A stretch of DNA of 41,417 bases from Bacillota bacterium (GTDB taxonomy: Bacteria > Eremiobacterota > SpSt-956 > JAKJGF01). Positions 24,743 to 32,237 of the stretch are shown in pieces; within the stretch, counting starts at the first letter, position 1, and every line of letters begins with the position of its first letter. The position numbers and the translations under genes are program-made. The DNA is taken from positions 1 to 41,417 of the forward strand of contig JAKPQU010000198.1 of assembly GCA_029555925.1 (NCBI GenBank), read 5' to 3'. A model generated the notes under the pieces. It worked only from the letters and a program-made list of their open reading frames with translations. It made no database searches and had not been told where the DNA came from.

Positions 24743-26392
24743 TTATTCAGTTGCGCCGTATTTTTTCAGTAATTCCACCATATCACTGCCGGCTTTTTCC
24801 GTTGCCACTTTCATAGGAGTAACATTATTCTTATCTTTTATATTTACCTCTGCACCTTTAGTTACAAGGAAATCAACTATCTCTATACGTCCGTACTGTA
24901 CGGCATAAAAAAGTGGAGTTCTCAGGGAATTATCTTTGAAATTAACATCAGAACCTTTAGATACAAGAAACTCAACTACTTCTGCCGACCCGTTCTGACA
25001 GGCCCAGAAAAGGGGAGTTTTTCCGGCAGTATCTTTACTATCAATTTCGGCACCTCTGGACAGAAGTAAATCTGACACATCTTTACGGCTGTTCTGTGCG
25101 GAAAGATGAAGAGGAGTCTTTCCTTCACTGTCTTTGGAATTTATATCTCCCCCTTTTGATAAAAGGTAATCCACTACTTCCATTGCACCATTCTGAGCTG
25201 CAAGATGAAGGGGAGTTTTTCCAGAATTATCCCTCATATGTATATCAGAACCTTTAGATAATAAAAAATCTACATTTTCCATCCTACAGTTCTGAGCAGA
25301 AAGATGAAGAGGAGTTTTTCCCTCACTATCTCTGACCTTTATATCTGCACCTTTTGATAAAAGATAATCAACTATTTCTTTTGCACCGTTCTGAGCAGAA
25401 AGATGAAGAGGGGTTTTCCCGGCATTATCTCTCCAGTTTATGTCAGAGCCTCCGGATAAAAGCAATTCAACAACTTCTTTTCTGCAATTCTGGCACGACA
25501 GATGGAAAGGAGTCTTTCCTTCATTATCTCTGACCTTTATATCTGCATCTTTTGATAAAAGTAATTCAACTATTTCTCTTGCACCGTTCTGAGAAGCAAG
25601 ATGAAGAGGAGTTTTTCCGGAATTATCTCTGCAATTTACGTCTCCTCCTTTTGATAAAATCAGTTCGGCAACACCTTTTCTGCAACTCTGACAGGATAGA
25701 TGAAGAGGGGTTTTTCCTTCATTATCTTTAACTTTTATATCTCCATTTTTTGATAAAAGAAAATCTACCGTATCTGTATAACCGTTCTGAGATGCAAGAT
25801 GGAGCGGAGTTCTATCGGAATTATCCCTCCAGTTTACATCGGCACCTTTAGATAAAAGTAATTCTACAACTTCTTTACGGCCGTTATTGGCAGCAAGATG
25901 AAGAGGGGTTTTCCCTTCAAAATCCCTGGCATCCAGTATTCCGCCTTTACCTATGAGTAATTCGGATATCTCTTTTCGTCCCTGCTGTGAAGACATATGA
26001 AGTGGTGTTTTACCTGAATTATCTTTCACATTAACTTCTGCGCCTGAAGATATAAGTAATTCCACTATTTCTTTACGATTATTCTGTATTGCCCAGAAAA
26101 GAGGGGTTTTGCCTTCATTATCTCTTGAATTAATAAGAGCTCCTTTTGACAGAAGTAAATCAACAATAACATCTGCTACTTCTTTTCTGGCATTTCCTGC
26201 CGCTTCATGCAAAGGAGTTCTGTTGTCTTCCAGAATATTTACTGTTTCCGGTTTTTTTCCAAGTATTAATTTTATTTTTGTAATTTCACCGCTTTTTATG
26301 GCATCAAACATCTCAGACGCATTTACAATCATTGTGGACAGGAGAAATATTAACAAAAAGAACACAATTAATCTCTTATAATTCATAATCAT
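24743..26392 (-). CDS. Secreted ankyrin-repeat protein
   Basis: 549 aa. A signal peptide (residues 1-25, ending VNA) is followed by an N-capping repeat and about 15 ankyrin repeats in strict 33-residue register (repeat starts at 91, 124, 157 ... 520). The consensus is D..GKTPLHLA.QNG..E.V..LLSKGAD. From residue 190 to 453 the repeats alternate between an SG..QNG type and an EG..CQ.CRK or AQNCR type, giving four copies of a 66-residue superunit (25034-25825). Ankyrin stacks bind proteins; export suggests a periplasmic or extracellular partner. Start ATG follows a GGAGGT SD. No catalytic domain is attached. Confidence 0.9.
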   Translation of the reverse strand: MIMNYKRLIVFFLLIFLLSTMIVNASEMFDAIKSGEITKIKLILGKKPETVNILEDNRTPLHEAAGNARKEVADVIVDLLLSKGALINSRDNEGKTPLFWAIQNNRKEIVELLISSGAEVNVKDNSGKTPLHMSSQQGRKEISELLIGKGGILDARDFEGKTPLHLAANNGRKEVVELLLSKGADVNWRDNSDRTPLHLASQNGYTDTVDFLLSKNGDIKVKDNEGKTPLHLSCQSCRKGVAELILSKGGDVNCRDNSGKTPLHLASQNGAREIVELLLSKDADIKVRDNEGKTPFHLSCQNCRKEVVELLLSGGSDINWRDNAGKTPLHLSAQNGAKEIVDYLLSKGADIKVRDSEGKTPLHLSAQNCRMENVDFLLSKGSDIHMRDNSGKTPLHLAAQNGAMEVVDYLLSKGGDINSKDSEGKTPLHLSAQNSRKDVSDLLLSRGAEIDSKDTAGKTPLFWACQNGSAEVVEFLVSKGSDVNFKDNSLRTPLFYAVQYGRIEIVDFLVTKGAEVNIKDKNNVTPMKVATEKAGSDMVELLKKYGATE

Positions 26393-26413
26393 ACCTCCGC
26401 TTATATTTATAAT

Positions 26414-26446
26414 CGTGACGCGTGACGCGTGACGCGTGACGCGAGG
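26414..26446. repeat. Octamer tandem repeat (GTGACGCG)n
   Basis: Four units of GTGACGCG between the ankyrin gene start and the preceding small gene. The same block with three units is at 26700-26726. Both begin AATCGTGACGCG and end GCGAGGA(C/T)AAT. Confidence 0.85.
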
Positions 26447-26471
26447 ACAATAGCCATAATTTACCAGATTC

Positions 26472-26675
26472 TTACAGCCCCTGCTTCACAGCAGGCTCTG
26501 ACTGATTAAGCCGTTCATCTCCCTTGCTTTTCTCTTCCATATCCCTGCTTTTCTCCTCCATATCTGCTTTAAATTCATCTAAATGTTCGCCGATAATGGC
26601 AAGAGCTTTATACATTTTCCTTACATTTTCCGGGTTTTGAAGAGCATAAACTGTTTTTTCTTCTTCATTGCTCAT
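26472..26675 (-). CDS. Small charged hypothetical protein (67 aa)
   Basis: 67 aa from ATG 26675, chosen because a GGAGG SD lies 8 nt upstream; an upstream in-frame ATG at 26756 would read through a tandem repeat. The protein is hydrophilic, with a helical middle (MYKALAIIGEHLDEFKADMEEK) and two near-identical heptads (DMEEKSR/K) that predict a short coiled coil. I do not recognise a family. It lies between the ankyrin gene and the transglutaminase-like gene, each separated by a repeat block. Confidence 0.6.
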   Translation of the reverse strand: MSNEEEKTVYALQNPENVRKMYKALAIIGEHLDEFKADMEEKSRDMEEKSKGDERLNQSEPAVKQGL

Positions 26676-26699
26676 ATTAATTCCTCCAATCTTTACAAT

Positions 26700-26726
26700 C
26701 GTGACGCGTGACGCGTGACGCGAGGA
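26700..26726. repeat. Octamer tandem repeat (GTGACGCG)n
   Basis: Three units of GTGACGCG, 25 bp upstream of the 67-aa gene. The flanks match those at 26414-26446. Confidence 0.85.
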
Positions 26727-26853
26727 TAATTCTAACCATCTGATATGGCTATTCATTAAGCTTTATAATACAGGATTTTTTATAACCATTACATATTTGC
26801 TCCCGTCACGCGTTACGACGGATACTCACAGAAGCGTTTGCATCTGTCGTCGT

Positions 26854-27891
26854 CTAAATATTAGGCACATCTCCTTTTACCGGTATAGGAGTAATACCTT
26901 CTCCTCTTAAGTCTACTACATTTATTATCACATAATCTGTGCCTTCCTTTAATTTTGCCAGTTCCTGGAAATTTTCATATCCTGCATCGACAGCTTCCTG
27001 AAAGGTAGAACCTCCAAGCATAGTTGTTTCTATATAATAGGCATCCTGACTGCCTGATGCAGATTTTACACCTAAATATACATGGTCTGACGTAACAACA
27101 AGGAGGGGTTCTAATCCCAGATTTTCATAAACCGATGCAAGAAGAACTGTTCCGTCAGCACAGTTTGCAGACTTTTCTCTGATACTTTCTCTTGGAAGTC
27201 TTACCCTCTGAGTATAACCTGCGCCAAAGGATACAGTACTGGAAACATAGGAAATGCCGAGATCCTGCACTGCTTTCCATACTGCATCCATTTCAGCAAG
27301 CAGGTCTTCTGCTGATTCTCTCTGATAACCGCTGAGTGTTCTATCGGGCATTTTTTCTTTTGCTCTTTTCAAAATCTCCCCTATTACAGGGTCTCTGGGG
27401 GTAACCCAGGCAGCGAGCAAAAAAGACATATCAAAATCAGTATCTATGCCCCAGATCAACTCATCTGTGGCGAGAAGAGTCATTTCTTTAGTTTCTTCAT
27501 ATATTACATCATTGCCCTTAACAATTTTAAATGTTGCGGAACAGAGTTTTTGTTCCGGAAGATCGAGGATTTTATCATTGAATACAGGGAACTGCCCTAC
27601 AGTTTTAACCTCTCCCGGTTTCAGTGTTACCATCTGAGTTGCAGGGTTACTGTAATCCATAACCTGACTCATAACTTTTATAGTTTCTTCTTTTTTTCCC
27701 GTATTTTTTATCTGCCACACAAAAAGCCCGTCACCTTCAGCAAAGATTTTGCTTCCGAGTACACAGTAGACAGGGAATATTTCCGGCAGATAATCGATGT
27801 TTACAACAGTAATCTCTGCAGATACAGAAAAACCTGACAGACACAGGATAAAAAAGATACTGAAAAATAAAGATAGATACGTTTTTTTCAT
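26854..27891 (-). CDS. Exported transglutaminase-like protein
   Basis: 345 aa with a clear signal peptide (1-25, ending VSA). The middle is beta-rich, resembling a periplasmic Ig-like domain. The C-terminal half carries the transglutaminase-like pattern: Cys244 in SANCADGTVLLASVYENLGLEP, His270 in SDHVYLGV and an acidic residue in YYIETT (Glu288). This resembles papain-like Cys-His-Asp/Glu domains of bacterial transglutaminase-like proteins, which are often peptidases or amidases. Start ATG follows AGGAGGG. Substrate unknown. Confidence 0.62.
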   Translation of the reverse strand: MKKTYLSLFFSIFFILCLSGFSVSAEITVVNIDYLPEIFPVYCVLGSKIFAEGDGLFVWQIKNTGKKEETIKVMSQVMDYSNPATQMVTLKPGEVKTVGQFPVFNDKILDLPEQKLCSATFKIVKGNDVIYEETKEMTLLATDELIWGIDTDFDMSFLLAAWVTPRDPVIGEILKRAKEKMPDRTLSGYQRESAEDLLAEMDAVWKAVQDLGISYVSSTVSFGAGYTQRVRLPRESIREKSANCADGTVLLASVYENLGLEPLLVVTSDHVYLGVKSASGSQDAYYIETTMLGGSTFQEAVDAGYENFQELAKLKEGTDYVIINVVDLRGEGITPIPVKGDVPNI

Positions 27892-27945
27892 AAAATGCCC
27901 TCCTGGTATATCGCGACAGCGTCACGCGACTCTTCGACAAAAATA

Positions 27946-28566
27946 TTATTTTCTTCCGTAATCAGCCCTGATTTCCCCCCACGCTTTTGTTTCCCATTTC
28001 AATATTTTATTGCTGTAACTGTTTTCTGAGAGCCATTTTTCTGCTCTGTCTACAAGATCAAATAATTTATCGTTTTTTCGACTCCTTTCCATTCTGGTAT
28101 TTGCCCGTTTATTTTTAACCCATCCTATGGCAGTAATACTGTCACTGTAGACAGGTATGGTGCTGTTAGTCTTTTTCAGATAGGCAAGACCGTGGACTAT
28201 GGCAAGAAATTCTCCTATATTATTTGTTCCTCCTTCAAAAGGCCCCTGTTTGAAGATAATATGGCCTGTTTCTGTGTCTACTCCCCTGTATTCTACAATG
28301 TCATCATTTTCTGCCGCATCAACAGAAATACTCTTCAGAACGGGCTCACCAATCCTGAGTTTCTCCTGCTCCGATAGTTCACACACATGTTTCCCTATAA
28401 AATCTTTACTGTCACCGTAAAAGGCTTCTCTTGCCAGTTCTATGGTTTCGAAAGATTTATATTTTGCGCCTGTAAAACCCAGAACAAGATCTTTACATTC
28501 ATCCCATGAGGTAAAGATACCTGTTTTTTTCCCTTTCCATATTACATAAAATTTCTTTTTTCCCAT
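27946..28566 (-). CDS. rnhA: Ribonuclease HI with N-terminal viroplasmin-like domain
   Basis: 206 aa. Residues 1-60 (KFYVIWKGKKTGIFTSWDECKDLVLGFTGAKYKSF) form the caulimovirus viroplasmin-type hybrid-binding domain. Residues 78-206 are an RNase H fold with the catalytic acids Asp83 (VDAA), Glu119 (NIGEF), Asp142 (YSDS) and Asp202 (IRADYG). It cleaves RNA in RNA-DNA hybrids. The start ATG abuts the stop codon of the preceding FGE remnant; AGGAG lies 10 nt upstream. This fused form is common in Firmicutes and other bacteria. Confidence 0.92.
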   Translation of the reverse strand: MGKKKFYVIWKGKKTGIFTSWDECKDLVLGFTGAKYKSFETIELAREAFYGDSKDFIGKHVCELSEQEKLRIGEPVLKSISVDAAENDDIVEYRGVDTETGHIIFKQGPFEGGTNNIGEFLAIVHGLAYLKKTNSTIPVYSDSITAIGWVKNKRANTRMERSRKNDKLFDLVDRAEKWLSENSYSNKILKWETKAWGEIRADYGRK

Positions 28567-28737
28567 TTATTTACAGCTCCTGACGAGACGAAACCCGAAA
28601 ACAAAACCATCATAACGGTCTCCCGGGGCATGGGGCATTCCGACAGAAGCAGATGCCGGGGTTAGAATGTCCGGGATTCCGCTGCTGCAGGTAGAAGCAA
28701 CAGTATAAAGATAGACTGCTGCAATAAGACCTGCCAT
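28567..28737 (-). pseudogene. Remnant of an FGE-sulfatase (SUMF1-type) domain protein
   Basis: A 56-codon frame opens at ATG 28737 and ends PGDRYDGFVFGFRLVRSCK. The GFRLVR end is the classic C-terminus of formylglycine-generating-enzyme-like (FGE-sulfatase) domains, which are normally over 200 residues. Nothing upstream continues the fold: the other frame (start at 28798) has unrelated sequence. It looks like a truncated or decayed gene. The end is fused head to tail with rnhA (TAA directly before ATG), and its AGGAG may now serve rnhA. Confidence 0.5.
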
Positions 28738-29007
28738 TAACACTTATTTCTTCCCTTATATCGTCCCCAAATATCACTCCTTCAGGTGTATTTTCCATAT
28801 AAAGTATTATACCAGAAAAGAGATTATATGAATATATAGTAAAACAATAAAAAACGTAAGAGGGTGACGGGTGAAGGGTGAAAAAGAAATCGTGAGTCGT
28901 GAGTCGTGAGTCGTGAAATACGATTCTCATATAAATAAGTCAGGAACCATCCGGATACCCGGTGGTACGGAGAAAAAATATCACAATGACAGGCCTGTTG
29001 TCCGTCA
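28738..29007. other. 270-bp gap with tandem repeats
   Basis: It contains the upstream part of the decayed frame (to 28798), a minus-strand TATAAT near 28810 and a heptamer-type repeat at 28862-28917 (GGTGACGGGTGAAGGGTG then CGTGAGT units). I see no other gene. Confidence 0.6.
28862..28917. repeat. Tandem repeat block (GGGTGAC / CGTGAGT units)
   Basis: GGGTGACGGGTGAAGGGTG is followed, after AAAAAGAAA, by four CGTGAGT units. The complement of this block occurs at about 36655-36720 in the same order. Confidence 0.8.
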
Positions 29008-29796
29008 TTATAAAATAATCTTTGACAGAAGTGATATCCTTGGAAATCCCCGCGACGGTTCTTTATCTATATTAACATGTAAAGAAAATACATTATAAAT
29101 ATTTTCTTCCGTAATAACATCGGAAGGAGACCCCGAAGCGTAAACAGAACCTTTACTGAGTAATAAGAGTCTGTCACTGTACTGGCATGCCAGATTAATA
29201 TCATGGGCAACCATGATTACAGTAATATGTTCATCTCTATTTAATAATTTAATAGTGTCCAGAATGTCAATCTGATAATTTATATCAAGGCTCGATGTAG
29301 GTTCATCAAGGATTAAGACAGAAGGTTTTTGCGCCAGAGCTTTTGCAATCATGACCCTCTGACGTTCTCCTCCTGAGAGCTCTGTTACAGGTCTTTCGGA
29401 CATGTTTAAAATACCTGTTTTTTCCATAGCAGTATTTACTATATTCTTATCATCTTTACTTTCATTCTGAAATGTCCCAAGGAACGGAAATCTTCCCATA
29501 TTAACTATTTCTCTTACGGTATAGGGAAAATTTATAAAAGAATCCTGTAAAACAAAGGCCATGTGCTTTGCAAGTTCAGACTGATCGAAGGTATCCAGGT
29601 TATGTCCCATAAATGTTACAGAACCTTCGGAAGGCTTCAAAAAACCTGACATGATACGAAGTAACGTAGATTTACCTGTCCCGTTGGGACCTGTAATAGA
29701 TAAAAATTCCCCTTCCGAAATATGAAAGGTAAGTTTTTTCAGGATCAAATCCTTTCTGTATCCGAAAGTCACTTCGTTTATTTCAAATATATTCAT
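29008..29796 (-). CDS. btuD: Vitamin B12 ABC transporter ATP-binding protein
   Basis: 262 aa, FecE/BtuD-type ATPase. Walker A GPNGTGKS (36-43), Q-loop VLQD (Gln84), signature LSGGERQRV (140-148), Walker B VLILDEPTSSLD (160-171) and switch His in VMVAHDIN. It energises cobalamin uptake with BtuC and BtuF. The assignment to B12 rather than iron-siderophore is based on the cobalamin riboswitch upstream of btuF. It is separated from btuC by 88 bp holding an octamer repeat (29815-29845). Confidence 0.88.
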   Translation of the reverse strand: MNIFEINEVTFGYRKDLILKKLTFHISEGEFLSITGPNGTGKSTLLRIMSGFLKPSEGSVTFMGHNLDTFDQSELAKHMAFVLQDSFINFPYTVREIVNMGRFPFLGTFQNESKDDKNIVNTAMEKTGILNMSERPVTELSGGERQRVMIAKALAQKPSVLILDEPTSSLDINYQIDILDTIKLLNRDEHITVIMVAHDINLACQYSDRLLLLSKGSVYASGSPSDVITEENIYNVFSLHVNIDKEPSRGFPRISLLSKIIL

Positions 29797-29814
29797 CTGT
29801 AAAACCTCATGGTT

Positions 29815-29845
29815 CGTAACGCGTGACGGGTGAGCGTGACGCGAA
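29815..29845. repeat. Octamer-type repeat in the btuC-btuD gap
   Basis: Units CGTAACG, CGTGACG, GGTGAG and CGTGACG sit between btuD and btuC within one operon, without a stem strong enough to call a terminator. Confidence 0.7.
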
Positions 29846-29884
29846 GATTATACTATGTAAGAAAATATTGAGTATTCCTGTATT

Positions 29885-30895
29885 TCAGAAGAAAGAAAAT
29901 TTTCTTTTTCTTAAAAGATAACAGAAAAAAGGTGCTCCCAGTAAAGCGGTAATTATACCTACAGGCAGTTCTACAGGAGAGAGAAGAGTTCTGGCTATAG
30001 TATCGGAAAAAACCAGAAGTATGGCACCTGTTATAGCAGAAACAGGTATGAGAATACGATTATCCGGGCCGAAAATCATCCTTACCATATGAGGAACAAT
30101 AAGTCCTACAAAGCCTATTATACCGCTTACGGAAACAGCAGAAGCAGTCATCAGGGATGCGGCACCTATAAGGATTAATTTTGTTCTTTCCACATTCAAA
30201 CCCAGGTAATGGGCTGATTCGTCGCCAAGGGCCATAATATTAAGACTTCTAGAATTAACCCAGACTGTTACACTCCCTGCCGCTAAATAAGGAAGGATCA
30301 ATAAAATATGAGACCATTCTTTTTCCGACAGACTTCCCATCATCCAGAATATTAATTTATGGAGATCTTCATTTGTTAAAAACATAATAAATGATACAAG
30401 AGCCCAGAAAAAAGAACCTACTATGACACCGGCAAGCAAAAAAGTATCTACAGGAACTCTTCCTCTTACAAGAGACAGTTGATATACAAGAAATACTGTA
30501 AATACTGCTCCCATAAAAGCACAGAAAGGTGTGGGAGAAATAAAAAATCTGTCCAGTTTAAAAAGAAAAGAACACCCTGCACCTACGGCAGCACCGGCGG
30601 AAACGCCTACTATATATGGATCTGCCAGGGGATTACGTAGAAATCCCTGGAAGGTTGCTCCTGAAATGGCAAGGGCTGCACCTACAAGACAGGCAAGTAA
30701 AATCCTGGGAAGTCTTATGAGAAACACTATATTCCAGTGTCCTTCCGAAAAATTTCTCTCTCTGCCGGAACCTATTGATATAAACATATTGATTAATTCA
30801 TAGACACCTATCTTTACTGAACCCAGGGATATTGAAATGATGATGAGTGTAAGGAGTATAAAAATAAGGATAGATATATAAACAAGTTTTTTCAT
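29885..30895 (-). CDS. btuC: Vitamin B12 ABC transporter permease
   Basis: 336 aa, FecCD family inner-membrane permease with about 10 hydrophobic segments. Typical motifs: GATFQGFLRNPLADPYIVGVSAGA (83-106), RVPVDTFLLAGV and SGIIGFVGLIVPHMVR near residue 260. It forms the translocation path of the BtuFCD importer. The start is 3 bp after the btuF stop. Specificity is inferred from the riboswitch. Confidence 0.9.
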   Translation of the reverse strand: MKKLVYISILIFILLTLIIISISLGSVKIGVYELINMFISIGSGRERNFSEGHWNIVFLIRLPRILLACLVGAALAISGATFQGFLRNPLADPYIVGVSAGAAVGAGCSFLFKLDRFFISPTPFCAFMGAVFTVFLVYQLSLVRGRVPVDTFLLAGVIVGSFFWALVSFIMFLTNEDLHKLIFWMMGSLSEKEWSHILLILPYLAAGSVTVWVNSRSLNIMALGDESAHYLGLNVERTKLILIGAASLMTASAVSVSGIIGFVGLIVPHMVRMIFGPDNRILIPVSAITGAILLVFSDTIARTLLSPVELPVGIITALLGAPFFCYLLRKRKFSFF

Positions 30896-30898
30896 TCC

Positions 30899-31771
30899 TT
30901 AAAAATCCTCTCCGTTAAGCCAGAGGGATATCTGTCTTATTGCCATAATAATACGCGGCGTTGGCCGGACAAAAATATCAGGATCTATTTCATAAACATG
31001 TTTTTCTCTTATTGCAGATATTTGCTGCCAGGCAGTTCTGGACATTACCCTGTCTCTTGTTCCCGGCGTCGAAACTATAATAACCTTGGGATCTTTCTCC
31101 ACTACCCATTCACTGCTTATCTGTATGTCATTTTTTTCCATATCACCTGCTATATTTATTCCTCCTGCAAGGGCTACAATATCATTTATGAAACTTTTAG
31201 CTCCTACGGTCATAAGAGGCTCAGGCCATATCTCCACAAAAACCTTTATTTTATTACGGGGAACTTTTTTTCTTATGTTTTCTATCTGTTCTTTTAATGA
31301 AACAACAAGCTGATTACTCACTTTTGTTTCACCTGTAGCTTTTCCCAGAAGAATTATGGAATTAAATATACCATCCATATCCGTTGAATCTAAAAATAAA
31401 ACATTTGCCCCGAGAGAATCCGAACAGGAGAGTAAATTATCAGAAAGCCCGTTATCTGCAACAATTAAATCAGGATGAAATTCAATAAGTTTTTCCATAT
31501 TCAGATTTACATCTCCTACCTTCGGTTTTTTTAATGCACAGGGAGGATAGTCACAATGCCCTGCCACGGCCACCACTTTTTCAGAAAGACCGAGATAAAA
31601 GAGTAACTCAGTAATGCTCGGGCTCAGGGAAACAATCCTCCGGGGCTGTGATTGAACAGTAATTTTCCGGTTCGAACTGTCTGTTACAGTCACAGGGAAC
31701 AGGTCCTTTCCCGGGCATAACGTAACGGAAAAAATAAATAATATGGATACTATCAGAATGATTTTCTTCAT
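30899..31771 (-). CDS. btuF: Vitamin B12 ABC transporter substrate-binding protein
   Basis: 290 aa. Signal peptide (residues 1-20), then the TroA/BtuF fold: RRIVSLSPSITELLFYLGL (44-62), VVAVAGHCDYPP, KVGDVNLNMEKLIEFHPDLIVA. A Cys follows the hydrophobic stretch (VTLC), but Leu at -1 makes a lipobox doubtful. It captures cobalamin outside the inner membrane and delivers it to BtuC. First gene of the operon; its leader contains a cobalamin riboswitch and terminator. Confidence 0.87.
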   Translation of the reverse strand: MKKIILIVSILFIFSVTLCPGKDLFPVTVTDSSNRKITVQSQPRRIVSLSPSITELLFYLGLSEKVVAVAGHCDYPPCALKKPKVGDVNLNMEKLIEFHPDLIVADNGLSDNLLSCSDSLGANVLFLDSTDMDGIFNSIILLGKATGETKVSNQLVVSLKEQIENIRKKVPRNKIKVFVEIWPEPLMTVGAKSFINDIVALAGGINIAGDMEKNDIQISSEWVVEKDPKVIIVSTPGTRDRVMSRTAWQQISAIREKHVYEIDPDIFVRPTPRIIMAIRQISLWLNGEDF

Positions 31772-31792
31772 AAAATCTACCTTTCTATAGAA

Positions 31793-31823
31793 TAAAAAAA
31801 CCCCATCTTCTTTGAGACGGGGT
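31793..31823 (-). terminator. Rho-independent terminator of the cobalamin riboswitch
   Basis: On the minus strand, CCCCGTCT and AGATGGGG form the stem and a run of seven T follows (31800-31794). It lies between the aptamer and btuF and would be the expression platform. Confidence 0.85.
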
Positions 31824-31861
31824 TTCCCTCATTTCCCTTTTCTCCGAAGGTAATCAAGAGT

Positions 31862-32003
31862 TTTTCTACCGGCCAGGTTTCCTGACTCTCAGATCATCAT
31901 ATCTCTGCGCCTTCCCCTCTATGGAGAGTGGCATATTGCAGGGACACTCCCTGATCACAGTGGCGGGAACCGTGTCAGCTTTAACTGAACTTCCCTGTAC
32001 CGA
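31862..32003 (-). promoter_or_regulatory. Cobalamin riboswitch aptamer
   Basis: The minus strand shows the conserved elements in order: CAGGGAA, CGGTTCCCGCCACTGTGA (the B12 box GCCACTG at 31964-31958), a second GCCACT, GGGGAAGGCGCAG, and GAGTCAGGAAACCTGGCC. The order and wording match class I cobalamin riboswitches. It controls btuFCD, with repression by adenosylcobalamin expected through the terminator at 31793-31823. Confidence 0.95.
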
Positions 32004-32025
32004 TAAAACTTTATATAATTATTAC

Positions 32026-32207
32026 ACTTTATCAGCTTCTGCCTGACAGGCTCTTACGAAGAAAAATAATTTGCCTTATTTAATTTGTTTTACAAACAAT
32101 AAATTAGCCCTTATTTAATTTTTAATTCTATATAAAAAACTAATTTTTCTTCTCCAGAGCCCGCCAGGCAGAAGCTTTTTAAGGATACCATTTTACCTGT
32201 TACGGTA
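32026..32207. repeat. Palindromic element, family A (copy 2, inverted)
   Basis: Reverse-complement match to 7935-8144 over about 180 bp, including both inner terminal repeats (TTATCAGCTTCTGCCTGACAG and CCGCCAGGCAGAAGC) and the outer TTTTACCTGTTACGGTA on one side. The outer arm on the riboswitch side is missing. It lies directly upstream of the cobalamin riboswitch. Confidence 0.75.
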
Positions 32208-32237
32208 CTTACCGTTATAAGCACTTAACATGAGCTA

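Noticed and set aside
26472..26756. Longer 94-residue form of the small charged protein
   Set aside because: The extra 27 codons read through a tandem repeat, while ATG 26675 has a perfect GGAGG SD.
24743..28566. Anti-phage defence island
   Set aside because: Ankyrin, transglutaminase-like and RNase H genes are present, but the first two are exported and no nuclease-effector or restriction genes accompany them.
28610..28930. 106-codon minus-strand frame
   Set aside because: It crosses a repeat array and is in a different frame from the recognisable FGE end. No domain was seen.
29008..31771. Iron-siderophore transporter
   Set aside because: The proteins alone would allow it, but the leader is a clear cobalamin riboswitch, so B12 is preferred.
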